DNA of 64,000 nucleotides from Bdellovibrionaceae bacterium UBA2339 (GTDB lineage Bacteria > Bdellovibrionota > Bdellovibrionia > Bdellovibrionales > JAMPXM01): contig DDUL01000003.1 in assembly GCA_002344785.1 (NCBI GenBank), positions 23,166 to 87,165 of the forward strand, given 5' to 3'. The translations under genes and the position numbers were made by a program. Below, piece by piece: positions 34,136 to 42,714 of this stretch (the stretch's first letter is position 1; each line of letters opens with the position of its first letter). The notes below the pieces were generated by a model that worked only from the letters and a program-made list of their open reading frames with translations, was not told the origin of the DNA and made no database searches.

Positions 34136-35380
34136 TCAAAGAACCTCGTGATGCAAACCAAACACGCGTTCCCGCGCGGCCTTCTTTTGCCGTTCTTTAT
34201 ACGCTTCATGGGCGGTGGGTCCCTGGCTCTGTCGCTCAAAAGTTCCGCGGTCCATGATTTGAACTTCGAAAGGATAGAAAAAGCGAAATGGCTTGGAGTC
34301 GGGATCGCGCGCGTTCGGCACAGTCACCAAGCGTCGGGCGATGAATTTGATAAAGCGATGATCTGGACCTGAAAAATCATTTCGACGCGCTTGAAACTCC
34401 GCGCGTCCCGCATGCTGATCGTAATGTCGCTCGAGCCACTTTTCGACAAACTCATCAGAGATCGCACCATGGCCGGCCTGCGAATGCTCCAACTCATCCA
34501 TCGCCTCGATGAACACATTCAACGGAAACAAAGTGTTCGTGCTTTGATCCGGAATGATATGCGGAAAGCTCACGATGTTCTGATCAATCAGCATGCGCAC
34601 GACACGATAAGAATCAAAATACCCTCGGGTCACAAAGCGCACGCCGATCTTATCGAGCAAAGTGAGCGCCACGCGCTCGGGTCGCGCCAGGAGTTTGATC
34701 ACGGCGCTCGCCGTAGTCTTAAACGGCTTCACGTCAAAGCGCTCAAGTTGCACGCGCTCCAAGGCCGAGGCCGCGGCCGGCTCGCGCAAAATGAACACAC
34801 CGCTTCCCTCAAGATCTTGCGATACCGCGGACTCGATGGGCGCTAAAACTTGCTGCTGGATCTCATCGCGAAATGCGGAAAACAAATCGTTCCGCAGATG
34901 CACGTAGACATGCATGACTCGTAAAATGGCACATGCCCAGCGCTGCAAGTGGGCTTTGCCGGGCTCTCGCTGCGAGGCCAACATCAGAAGATCGGCCAAG
35001 TCCTCCAGCTGCGTGGGATCCGTGAGTTCAGACGGAATGCTCTCGCCTTCTTCCATCAATTGCTCGCGAATCATCGCCAAAGCGCGACGGAAGGTCGACG
35101 ACATCTCCTCTCGATCTTGGGCCACAGCTAAGTCGTAACCGTAGGAGAGCAAAAACTGCCGGGCCTCGGCTTTGTCGCGGAGATCCAAGCGCGGAATATC
35201 CAAAACCGAGCGACCTCCAACAACACATTCCAAACTCTGATGCGAAAAATGAAACGGTGAAAGATTCGGCCGAGTCGAGGCGGTGACTTCAGCTCGCTCT
35301 TCCGTTCGGTCGGTCGAGTTGGATTTTGACTGAGAGTTGGATGTCTCTTCGCCGTCCGAAGAGTTCGATGACTTGGACAT
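34136..35380 (-). CDS. TIGR04552-like family protein
   Basis: A 414-aa, probably cytosolic protein resembling an uncharacterised family I recall from former deltaproteobacteria. A polar Ser/Asn-rich N-terminus (~50 aa) precedes a conserved body. The stretch DKIGVRFVTRGYFDSYRVV around residue 255 and the later YPFEVQIMDRGTFERQ suggest a distant similarity to RelA/SpoT-type nucleotidyltransferase folds (the EVQI motif). That similarity is an impression, not an alignment. ATG 35380 is chosen because the upstream in-frame segment to 35458 is Arg/Ala-rich and non-conserved in look. Confidence 0.65.
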   Translation of the reverse strand: MSKSSNSSDGEETSNSQSKSNSTDRTEERAEVTASTRPNLSPFHFSHQSLECVVGGRSVLDIPRLDLRDKAEARQFLLSYGYDLAVAQDREEMSSTFRRALAMIREQLMEEGESIPSELTDPTQLEDLADLLMLASQREPGKAHLQRWACAILRVMHVYVHLRNDLFSAFRDEIQQQVLAPIESAVSQDLEGSGVFILREPAAASALERVQLERFDVKPFKTTASAVIKLLARPERVALTLLDKIGVRFVTRGYFDSYRVVRMLIDQNIVSFPHIIPDQSTNTLFPLNVFIEAMDELEHSQAGHGAISDEFVEKWLERHYDQHAGRAEFQARRNDFSGPDHRFIKFIARRLVTVPNARDPDSKPFRFFYPFEVQIMDRGTFERQSQGPTAHEAYKERQKKAARERVFGLHHEVL

Positions 35381-35457
35381 GTCGGCAGTTTGACGTCTCC
35401 CAGCCAGAGCGGCAAGCGCACAGAGCCAGCGGTTGCCGCGGCGCGCCCTCGCGCTCA

Positions 35458-35490
35458 AAGCAAAAGCGGATCAGCTGAACTGATCCGCTC
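35458..35490 (-). terminator. Rho-independent terminator of the lipoprotein gene
   Basis: A perfect 10-bp stem (AGCGGATCAG at 35465-35474, CTGATCCGCT at 35480-35489) has a 5-nt loop. Read on the minus strand it is followed by TTTTGCTTT. It begins 35 bp after the stop of the lipoprotein gene at 35524. Confidence 0.85.
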
Positions 35491-35523
35491 TTGACGTCGT
35501 TGTGAGTTGAAGAAACTCAAGAC

Positions 35524-36201
35524 TTACTGACAGCGGAAGAACTGACATGTCGGCACGCGGAACCAACCCACTGTGCCTGCGGCACCAGGCGTGGATCCAT
35601 CGAAGCGGCGAGCATTGTCGTAACTGAAGCTGCCTTCGAACACAGAGTTATTGAATGTACCGTGCATCTCAATGTAGCCGTGCTGGTCTTGAAAGCGAAG
35701 GATCGCCTGATTGCCGGCCACTTCACCTGATGCGTTCTGCAAGAGAATCGTCACCGGACCCACGACTTTGCCATCGATGTTTTGCGAAGAGTACTCGTCG
35801 TACACCGCAACCAGCAGTCGAGAATCATTTCGCACGGTGATTCGCTGACTGCTCGCGGTCTGCAAAGTTCCGCTGGAAAGCTCCACGCGCCCGCCGATGT
35901 ACACACCTGTATTGTTGGCACCCGTCGCCGACACATATCCAATGGCATCAGGACTCATCGTGGCTTCGAGCATGCCTGTCACCGCATCTTGAAACGAATC
36001 TTGATCTTGTGCATCCGCGATCACTTGTCCATTAAGAGTGATCCCCGCAGCTGTGGGCTGACCCGCGGGTCCAATGCCTCGCGTGTCTCGTCCAACAGTG
36101 ACGGGCGTTGCGGAGTCTTGCTTGGAGCAGGCGCCGAGCTGCACCGCCAGCACCGACAAAGTCAGAACTAAGGCTGAACGGAATTTTCCTTGCGGGACCA
36201 T
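35524..36201 (-). CDS. Putative lipoprotein of unknown function
   Basis: A 225-aa product with a lipoprotein signal (LTLSVLAVQLGAC, lipobox Cys near residue 25). ATG 36201 has an excellent GGAGGAGG site 5 nt upstream; an in-frame TTG at 36216 is less likely. The mature part is rich in Gly, Ser, Gln and beta-prone segments (GVYIGGRVELSSGTLQ, GPVTILLQNASGEVAG, QHGYIEMHGTFNNSVFEGSF) and ends with a Cys pair CQFFRC. Strong ribosome binding site and its own terminator suggest a monocistronic, well-expressed gene. No family recognised. Confidence 0.75.
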   Translation of the reverse strand: MVPQGKFRSALVLTLSVLAVQLGACSKQDSATPVTVGRDTRGIGPAGQPTAAGITLNGQVIADAQDQDSFQDAVTGMLEATMSPDAIGYVSATGANNTGVYIGGRVELSSGTLQTASSQRITVRNDSRLLVAVYDEYSSQNIDGKVVGPVTILLQNASGEVAGNQAILRFQDQHGYIEMHGTFNNSVFEGSFSYDNARRFDGSTPGAAGTVGWFRVPTCQFFRCQ

Positions 36202-36397
36202 GACGACCTCCTCCAATGGGATTCAATACAGAGGTAACGCAAGCTTCGGACCAAAGTTCAGGAGGGTGAGAGCTGCTTAAAACGCAGTCCAGGACGGTGA
36301 AACCCAAGGGTGACCATTGAGAAATACAGCTGTCGAGAAGCTCGACAGCCCCAGACCTGGCCTCGCCCCCTTGTTACATATCTATTAATTTAAAGAG
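36202..36397. promoter_or_regulatory. Divergent promoter region with a perfect 9-bp hairpin
   Basis: The gap between two divergent exported-protein genes contains an inverted repeat GCTGTCGAG (36329-36337)/CTCGACAGC (36341-36349) with a 3-nt spacer, and no T-run, so it is not a classical terminator. It could be an operator. An AT-rich tract (about 36372-36395, TTACATATCTATTAATTTAA) just upstream of 36398 is a likely promoter for the plus-strand genes. Confidence 0.45.
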
Positions 36398-37117
36398 ATG
36401 AGGTCGCTTGCCGTGCTATCGGTCACATCCCTGCTTCGATTCGTTACTTGGGCTTTGCCGAGCACACCTCTCTTCATTCTAATGAGTATGCTGATGGCTT
36501 TGCCCGCATCGCGAACTGAAGCTTCGACCAATACGCGAAGCGAAGCTTCGACCACCTCAAAGGCGGCGGGCGCCGAGCCTCAGAAGCTCACAGCGCAAGC
36601 GCTGCAGCCGCCGACGGGTTGGATTGAACTCAAGGCCATTGCACCCGTACAGCGACTTTGGATTCACCAAGTCACCTCGCGAATTGTCGCCGACTCTTCT
36701 TTGTTTGCGATCCAAGCTCACAGCGCACGCGATGAAAAGATCCTGAAGCTCAAACGACAATTGGAAGCCTGGCATTCGGCGAACACAGTTCCGGATCTGT
36801 CTCCGCTGCAAGTGGATGGAGCATCGCTGGAAGCCTTTGAGCTTCGAGAGTCTGCCGTAAGCGGCACCACGAAATCCTCTCAATCCAAGGACTCAGCGCC
36901 TCAGACCTGTGAAACTTGCTGCTATACATTTCGCGCCAGCAGCAACACGCCCAATCGTCCGCCGACAGCTTGGCGGCAAACTTGGTGTTTCACTCCTCAG
37001 AGCAAGGCTCTGGTCGCCATCGAACGAGGCGCGGATCGAATTTCAGCGCGCGAACGCCTTCAACTTTTGGAGCTTGAGTCCACTCTCCAACGCTCTTCGA
37101 CAGGTTCTCATCCATGA
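36398..37117 (+). CDS. Exported protein of unknown function preceding the GGDEF gene
   Basis: A 239-aa product with an N-terminal hydrophobic signal (TPLFILMSMLMALPASRTEA). A Ser/Thr/Ala-rich stretch and a domain of mixed character follow. A tight Cys cluster, CETCC near residue 170, plus a later WCF, suggests disulfides. No known domain. Its stop overlaps the start of the GGDEF gene (ATGA at 37114-37117), so the two are very probably cotranslated and perhaps act together. Confidence 0.65.
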   Translation: MRSLAVLSVTSLLRFVTWALPSTPLFILMSMLMALPASRTEASTNTRSEASTTSKAAGAEPQKLTAQALQPPTGWIELKAIAPVQRLWIHQVTSRIVADSSLFAIQAHSARDEKILKLKRQLEAWHSANTVPDLSPLQVDGASLEAFELRESAVSGTTKSSQSKDSAPQTCETCCYTFRASSNTPNRPPTAWRQTWCFTPQSKALVAIERGADRISARERLQLLELESTLQRSSTGSHP

Positions 37118-38844
37118 TCAAATTGAATCGCGTTTCGCAATGCTCATCAGCGCGCCGACTCACTCTGCTCCCTGCGCTGATGTTGGCCCTCGCTGGGTCC
37201 GCGATTTTCTTTGTTGTTGGTTTCCCCTCCACAGCGCTAGCCAATCGCACAAGCCCCACAGCCGCGATCTGTCCGACCACAGGCGCACCCGGCACCATCG
37301 TCATCAATGAACCTGCGTTGGAACCGCTCATCCACAGTGTCAGCGAAATGGCCTGCACCGTGAGCGCGAATCAAACTCCCGTCGATGAGAGCCTCCTCAT
37401 GGGACTGCTTCGCGGCAGCGGCCAATGCGCCATCGGCCTAGGCGGCGGAGTCATCAATCTCGCCGAAGGCTTGGGGGCCTTTGTGAAGCTCCTTGTGGTC
37501 GAGGCCCCAGCCGCTCTATGGCGTGCGGCGCGCGACAAACTCCGCGAACTCTGGGCCAGCTCACCGAATGCCGCATCAGGTGCTGCGGTCTTGGCCTCGG
37601 AAAATGCGGAAGCCCAAGCCACACTCTTACAACGCGCGCAAGCCTACTACGGAGCTTTTCAAAACTTTCTTTCGCAAGCCGCTGACAGCATTCGCCGCGA
37701 GTATCGCGACTATCAATGCTTGCCGGCCCACGAACAAAGTCGAATTCTCTGTCGCTTGATCAGCGAAGTCTTTCTCGTTGTGGTGAGCCCGGAAAAAATC
37801 ATTCAAGGCGCGAAGTGGACCTATGACTTTGCACAAGCCAGTTCTGCTATGCTCCGCCAACTGAGGAACAATCCTGCGCTTCGTGAGATGAGTGCCGCAG
37901 ATCGTATGCGTGCGGCCACACAAACACTCGCCGTCGTCGAAACACGCGGCCGCGAGCTTCGTCGCTTTCGCGATGCCAATCTCGTCGAGTACACCAACGC
38001 GCGCGGCGATCGCGTGCTGAAACTTGAAGAGTCGGTGACGCTCGCCAACGGCCAACGCGGCATTGTCGCACGCGAAGTGCTGGTCGACGCCAAAACCGGC
38101 GCGATTGATGCGAACACCGAAGTCGGCCGCGCCCTGATGGAGCGCATGGTGAGTGAAGGCAGCCAACGCAGCTCGCTCATTTTTGTCGACGTCAACAATC
38201 TCGGCAAAGTGAACTACTTCCGCGAAGGCACCACCGCCGGTGACCGCTATCTGGCCGGCGTCGGCGAATCGATTCGCGGCTCACTTCGCCCTGGCGATCT
38301 TTTCTTCAAAGCCGGCGGCGATGAGTTGGTGATGATCCTCAACACTTCTGACCCCGCCGTCGTACAACGAGTTTCCGAACGCATCGTTCAGCAAGTCGGC
38401 CAGCACCGCGACCTCGGCCGAATGTTTTCCGCCGAGGTCGCGGGACAATCTGAGATCTACCGACAGATCGCGCGCGCACGCAGCGTCGACGATCTTCCTC
38501 AAGCCGTCCGCGCTCGCCTGTCACCCGATGAACTGGCCCGCGCACGCCAAGATTTTGCGAGCGCGCAGTCACAACTCCTCAGTTCACAAGTCACACAAAT
38601 CCAAGCCCAAGCCTCGATCCGCCCCAGCGTTTCAATTGGCTCCACCACTCTCCGCCAAGACAGTCTCGCCACCGCACTTCAACGTGCCGAGGCTCAAGCC
38701 ACGGCCGTAAAAGTCGAATACAAAGCCGCCATCGGTTTAGACACGTCTAAATATGGGACAACGCCAGGAGGGGCCGTCACGTCTCGCCCCGACTACCGCG
38801 CGCGCCCCCAAGTCAGGCCTCCGGTCGAGCCCTCAGGTCCTTGA
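37114..38844 (+). CDS. GGDEF-domain protein with a secretion signal
   Basis: A 576-aa protein. The first ~45 residues look like a cleavable Sec signal (LTLLPALMLALAGSAIFFVV ... TALA-N). Residues ~70-250 are helical, with Cys residues and a motif CAIGLGGGVINLAEGLG. Residues ~340-550 form a GGDEF-like domain: SLIFVDVNNLGKVNYF near 355, RPGD (I-site RxxD at the canonical distance), then AGGDELVMIL near 400, so the signature is GGDEL. An insert of ~75 residues separates this from the late PSVSIGSTT strand. Diguanylate cyclases normally act in the cytosol where GTP is available, so export would be surprising. The C-terminus is Pro/Arg-rich. Confidence 0.78.
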   Translation: MIKLNRVSQCSSARRLTLLPALMLALAGSAIFFVVGFPSTALANRTSPTAAICPTTGAPGTIVINEPALEPLIHSVSEMACTVSANQTPVDESLLMGLLRGSGQCAIGLGGGVINLAEGLGAFVKLLVVEAPAALWRAARDKLRELWASSPNAASGAAVLASENAEAQATLLQRAQAYYGAFQNFLSQAADSIRREYRDYQCLPAHEQSRILCRLISEVFLVVVSPEKIIQGAKWTYDFAQASSAMLRQLRNNPALREMSAADRMRAATQTLAVVETRGRELRRFRDANLVEYTNARGDRVLKLEESVTLANGQRGIVAREVLVDAKTGAIDANTEVGRALMERMVSEGSQRSSLIFVDVNNLGKVNYFREGTTAGDRYLAGVGESIRGSLRPGDLFFKAGGDELVMILNTSDPAVVQRVSERIVQQVGQHRDLGRMFSAEVAGQSEIYRQIARARSVDDLPQAVRARLSPDELARARQDFASAQSQLLSSQVTQIQAQASIRPSVSIGSTTLRQDSLATALQRAEAQATAVKVEYKAAIGLDTSKYGTTPGGAVTSRPDYRARPQVRPPVEPSGP

Positions 38845-39037
38845 CCAAAGTTTTGCTCTAAATTGAGCCAACAAGGTTTGTTCTGCCTTTAGACGCTGTT
38901 ACCCAATTGTGAGTCCTTCGAGCTTCGAGATTCACGCAAACTTCATCCTCAACGACCGACTCTTGCAGCACACTTAAAGATATCGAGACTCGCTTCTGAT
39001 CCCGGCCCCTCAATGAACGTCCCTACGGTAGGTGATT

Positions 39038-40348
39038 ATGTTGAAGCCCGCTCAGCCGTCGAACGAGAGCCTCCGCCTGCAAAGTTTGCTGGATCTGAGA
39101 ATTCTCGACACCGAACCCGAGCCCGCCTTCAATCAAATCGTCGAAATGGCTTCCGCCATTGCCGGCACACCCATCGCGCTGATTTCACTCGTTGAGAAGG
39201 ACCGCCAATGGTTCAAAGCCAAAGTCGGAATCGAGATCAGCGAAACTCCGCGCGACATCTCCTTTTGCGGTCACGTCGTCGGCTCCGGCCAATCGCTCGA
39301 GGTCTGCGACGCCACTCGTGATCCGCGCTTTCATGATAACCCGATCGTCACGGATGGCCTTCAGTTGCGATACTATTTTGGCGCACCGATCACGCTTCAA
39401 GACGGCGTCACACTTGGCACGGTTTGCGTGATCGACCAAACACATCGTCAGCTCACCGAAGAACAGCGCCAAGGCCTTGAGACCCTCGCCCGCCATGCGG
39501 CCGCACTCTTTGAACTGCGACGCCGCGATCAAGCGCTTCGCGAACAGGCGCTCACGCTGCAAGCCGCACTTCGCGAATTGGCCGAGTCCCGCGACCAATT
39601 GGCGCAAGCGAGTCGCCAGGCCGCTGTCTCAGATCTCGCATCGGGCGTGGCACACGAAGTGAACAATCCGCTCGCCATCATCCTTGGATCCATTGACCAC
39701 ATTGAACTTATGCTTCGGCAGAATCGCCCCCTTGAAAAAGTCTTAGAAGGCTTCGACCGAATGCGAGCCGGTGCCCAACGCATCCGCGATGTCGTGCAAG
39801 CTCTGCGCGATTTCTCTTACGTGGCCTCGCAAACTTCGTCGCGGATTCCAAACGAATCCCTGCAGCGCGAAGGCTCGGTTCAAGGCGGCATCGACCAAGC
39901 TCTGCTGCTTTTGCGCTCGCGAGCTCAAGCCAAAGGCGTGCAACTTAAGTTCGACGAGGCACGCTTCCCCGCCGATGATCGCGTGATGGCCGAAACTCGC
40001 GAAGTGATGGCCTGTGCGCTCGCCCTGCTCACCAATGCTGTTGATTTTGCCAAGTCCGAGGTGCTGATCCAGGCGGAACGCACCGACCGAGAGTTTGTCG
40101 TGCGCGTGCAAGATGACGGAATTGGAATCGAACGCGAACGCGCCGCCCGCATCTTTGAACCCTTTCAGACGAGTCGCGAAGTTGGGCAAGGACGAGGCCT
40201 CGGCTTGGGAATGGCCAAGGGGCTGGCGAATCGCCGTGGCGGCGATGTGCGGCTCATCCAGATCAAAGATCCCACGATCTTTGAAATGCGCTGGCCTTTG
40301 AGTTCAGCCAGCATTCAGGCTGGGCGAGATGCTTCGAAGATCGCCTAA
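39038..40348 (+). CDS. GAF-domain sensor histidine kinase
   Basis: A 436-aa soluble sensor kinase. Residues ~15-155 form a GAF domain of the kind with FCGHVV and YYFGAPITLQDGVTLGTVCV. A short coiled linker (~160-195) leads to the HisKA H-box SGVAHEVNNPLAII (phospho-His near residue 205). The HATPase domain follows (~310-430), with the N-box region ALLTNAVDFAK, G1 DDGIGIERER, and GRGLGLGMAKGLANRRGG. There is no membrane segment, so it senses a cytosolic signal. No response regulator gene is adjacent. ATG 39038 is preferred to GTG 39032. Its TAA stop begins at the edge of a 23-bp inverted repeat. Confidence 0.9.
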   Translation: MLKPAQPSNESLRLQSLLDLRILDTEPEPAFNQIVEMASAIAGTPIALISLVEKDRQWFKAKVGIEISETPRDISFCGHVVGSGQSLEVCDATRDPRFHDNPIVTDGLQLRYYFGAPITLQDGVTLGTVCVIDQTHRQLTEEQRQGLETLARHAAALFELRRRDQALREQALTLQAALRELAESRDQLAQASRQAAVSDLASGVAHEVNNPLAIILGSIDHIELMLRQNRPLEKVLEGFDRMRAGAQRIRDVVQALRDFSYVASQTSSRIPNESLQREGSVQGGIDQALLLLRSRAQAKGVQLKFDEARFPADDRVMAETREVMACALALLTNAVDFAKSEVLIQAERTDREFVVRVQDDGIGIERERAARIFEPFQTSREVGQGRGLGLGMAKGLANRRGGDVRLIQIKDPTIFEMRWPLSSASIQAGRDASKIA

Positions 40349-40517
40349 CTGGTCTCGTTGAGTGTTGCGAATTCGCAGCGCCCTCGTCCAAACGTCGAGA
40401 ATTCCAGTGGAATCGCTCAAAATTCCCTGCCTACAGTGCGGGGTCGCGGAAATCGACCCGCTCCCCTAGGTCCAAGGGAGCTTAGGGCCGATCGCGCAAC
40501 ACTCAACGAGACCAGTT
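40347..40517. repeat. 171-bp element with perfect 23-bp terminal inverted repeats
   Basis: The arms at 40347-40369 and 40495-40517 are perfect reverse complements over 23 bp (left arm begins AACTGGTCTCGTTGAGTGTT). They enclose 125 bp with further small palindromes: TGCGAATTCGCA at 40366-40377, and GGGTCG/CGACCC at 40441-40446/40454-40459. The element fills the gap between two convergent genes, and both TAA stops lie at its ends. It may be a MITE-like insertion or a bidirectional transcription barrier. There is no obvious target-site duplication. Confidence 0.85.
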
Positions 40518-42661
40518 TAGGAGTAGAAACGGCGATCATTCTTCGCCAAGTTCTTCATCGGCGCCGACGGCTTGAATCTCTCGCCGTACTTAGCCGCGAA
40601 GTTCTCAAGCTCGTCGCAAATCAGCTTCACGCCGACCGTGTCCGCATAGCGGAGCAATCCGCCCCGAAACGGCGGAAAGCCGGTCCCCATGATCATCGCC
40701 AAATCCACTTCATCCGGCGTATCGACAATGCGCTCTTCGATCAGCGCCAAAGATGCCTCGTTGATCATGTTGAAGATTCCGCGTCGAATGGTTTCGTCGC
40801 TCGAAAGCTTATCCGTCGGCGCGGGCAGCCCAAGCTCCGCGTAAACGGATTGATCCACGCCCTCGGATTTGCGAGCCGAGTTGTACTTGTAAAAACCCAG
40901 ACCGCTCTTTTTTCCCAGTCGCTGTTTGTTTTCAGCCAGCTTCTTCATAATCGGCGGAATTTGAATTCTATCGCCCAATGATTGATGGAAGATCTTGGAG
41001 ACCTTCACGCAGACGTCGATGCCGATTTCATCCATGAGGGTGAAGGGCCCCATCGGCATGCCAAACTCTTTTTTGTAGCGACGATCAACGGTCTCGATCG
41101 ACATGCCATCTTGAAGCAGCCAAGCGGCCTCGATCAAGTAAGGAACCAAGATGCGATTAACCAAAAAGCCAGGTCCATCTTTGACGACGACCGGCATCTT
41201 GCCCATTTTTTTGGAGAGCTCAAACACTGTGGCAACGGCTATGTCGCTGGATTTCTCACCGCGAATCACTTCCACCAGCGGCATTTTGTCGACGGGATTG
41301 AAGAAATGCATGCCGACGAAGTTCTCAGGATGCGGATGCCCTTTGGACATCTCCGTCACCGAAAGCGAAGAGGTGTTCGTGGCAATGATTGCGTCCGCAC
41401 GACAATGTTTGGCCGTCTCGCCGATGACCTTTTGCTTGATTCCCATATCTTCAACGATGGCCTCGACCACCACATCCAGTTGTCCGAAGCCTGAGAAATC
41501 CAGGCCGCCGCTCACCAGCGACATCTTCTGCGCGAATTGATACGAATCAATTTTCTTTCGCTTCATGAGCTTCGACCAAAGATCGCGCGCGTGGCGAAAG
41601 CCGAGCGCCAAGGCCTGATTGTTGATGTCTTTCATGCGCACTTCGATGCCTTTGTCGGCCGCCACATAGGCAATGCCGCCGCCCATCGTGCCAGCGCCCA
41701 AAACGCCGATGCGCTTCACCGGCATGGGTTTGACCTCGCCCGAAACGCCCGTGCGCTTCTTCACCGCTTCAGTGAGATAGAAAACATTGATGAGATTTTT
41801 CGAAACGTCGGTGACGGCCACTTCACAGAAGGCTTGCAGTTCGATCTCCAGAGCCGCGGCGCGATCGCTCATGCCATAGGTCTTTTGCACGACTTCGATG
41901 GCCTTGATCGGCGCAGGATAATGCCCATGCGTTTGCTCCAACGTGCCGGACTTCCACTTTGACATCACAAAGGCACGAGCCGGAGCCAGCTCCATCATCG
42001 ATGCGGCGGCACCCGCGGGCTTAAAGCGCTTCACGCGCTTACCTCGCGAGGCCACTTCACGCGCCATCGCCAAAGCTCGTGCTTCCAATTGCGCACGATG
42101 CACCACCTGATCGACCAGCCCGATCTTGGAAGCCTTGCGCGAGTCCACAGAACCGCCTTTGACGATCACATCGAGCGCGGCCTGATAGCCCACGGCACGC
42201 GGCAAACGCACACAGCCGCCAAAGCCCGGAATGATGCCCAAGCGAACTTCGGGCAGACCAATGCGAGTCGACGGATCATCCGAGCAAATTCGATAGTCGC
42301 AAGCGAGAATCAACTCGCATCCGCCCCCCATGCAGGCCCCATGAATGGCGGCGATGAACGGGATCTTCGCATCTTCGATCGAGTTGAAGATACCGTGGGC
42401 TTGATGGATGGCCGCACGAAACTCATCGGCCTTTTTCATGCCGCGAATCTCTTCGATGTCAGCGCCCGCGATGAAAATGGAGTTCTTCTTTGACATCAAC
42501 ACCGCCGCTTTGAAGGCGCCTGAGGTGACTTCTTGAATCACCTCGCGAAACCGCACCATGACGGGTGTTGAGAGCTTATTCACCTTCTCGCCAACTAAGT
42601 CGAATTCAATGACGGCCACATCGCCTTCGGCACGAACTCGGATGCTTTCTTGAATGCTCAT
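40517..42661 (-). CDS. Multifunctional fatty-acid oxidation protein (FadB/FadJ alpha-subunit type)
   Basis: A 714-aa two-part enzyme of beta-oxidation. The N-terminal crotonase part has FIAGADIEEI, both catalytic Glu (GGGCELILACDY and LPEVRLGIIPGFGG) and enoyl-CoA hydratase function. The C-terminal hydroxyacyl-CoA dehydrogenase part (from ~320) has GVLGAGTMGGGIAYVAADKG, MHFFNPVDKMPLVEVI and GPGFLVNRILVPYL. ATG 42661 (MSIQESIRV) is chosen; the longer frame from 42766 overlaps the thiolase gene and is not conserved in look. It follows the thiolase gene, so the pair makes the alpha and beta subunits of one trifunctional-like complex. Confidence 0.95.
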   Translation of the reverse strand: MSIQESIRVRAEGDVAVIEFDLVGEKVNKLSTPVMVRFREVIQEVTSGAFKAAVLMSKKNSIFIAGADIEEIRGMKKADEFRAAIHQAHGIFNSIEDAKIPFIAAIHGACMGGGCELILACDYRICSDDPSTRIGLPEVRLGIIPGFGGCVRLPRAVGYQAALDVIVKGGSVDSRKASKIGLVDQVVHRAQLEARALAMAREVASRGKRVKRFKPAGAAASMMELAPARAFVMSKWKSGTLEQTHGHYPAPIKAIEVVQKTYGMSDRAAALEIELQAFCEVAVTDVSKNLINVFYLTEAVKKRTGVSGEVKPMPVKRIGVLGAGTMGGGIAYVAADKGIEVRMKDINNQALALGFRHARDLWSKLMKRKKIDSYQFAQKMSLVSGGLDFSGFGQLDVVVEAIVEDMGIKQKVIGETAKHCRADAIIATNTSSLSVTEMSKGHPHPENFVGMHFFNPVDKMPLVEVIRGEKSSDIAVATVFELSKKMGKMPVVVKDGPGFLVNRILVPYLIEAAWLLQDGMSIETVDRRYKKEFGMPMGPFTLMDEIGIDVCVKVSKIFHQSLGDRIQIPPIMKKLAENKQRLGKKSGLGFYKYNSARKSEGVDQSVYAELGLPAPTDKLSSDETIRRGIFNMINEASLALIEERIVDTPDEVDLAMIMGTGFPPFRGGLLRYADTVGVKLICDELENFAAKYGERFKPSAPMKNLAKNDRRFYS

Positions 42662-42714
42662 CTCGCTGTCTCCACTTCGCACGAAATCAGTTTGCTCTTC
42701 ACCTCTGCGGCTCT

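Noticed and set aside
35381..35458. Longer start of the TIGR04552-like gene
   Set aside because: The segment is Arg/Ala-rich without homology, and ATG 35380 starts a typical polar N-terminus.
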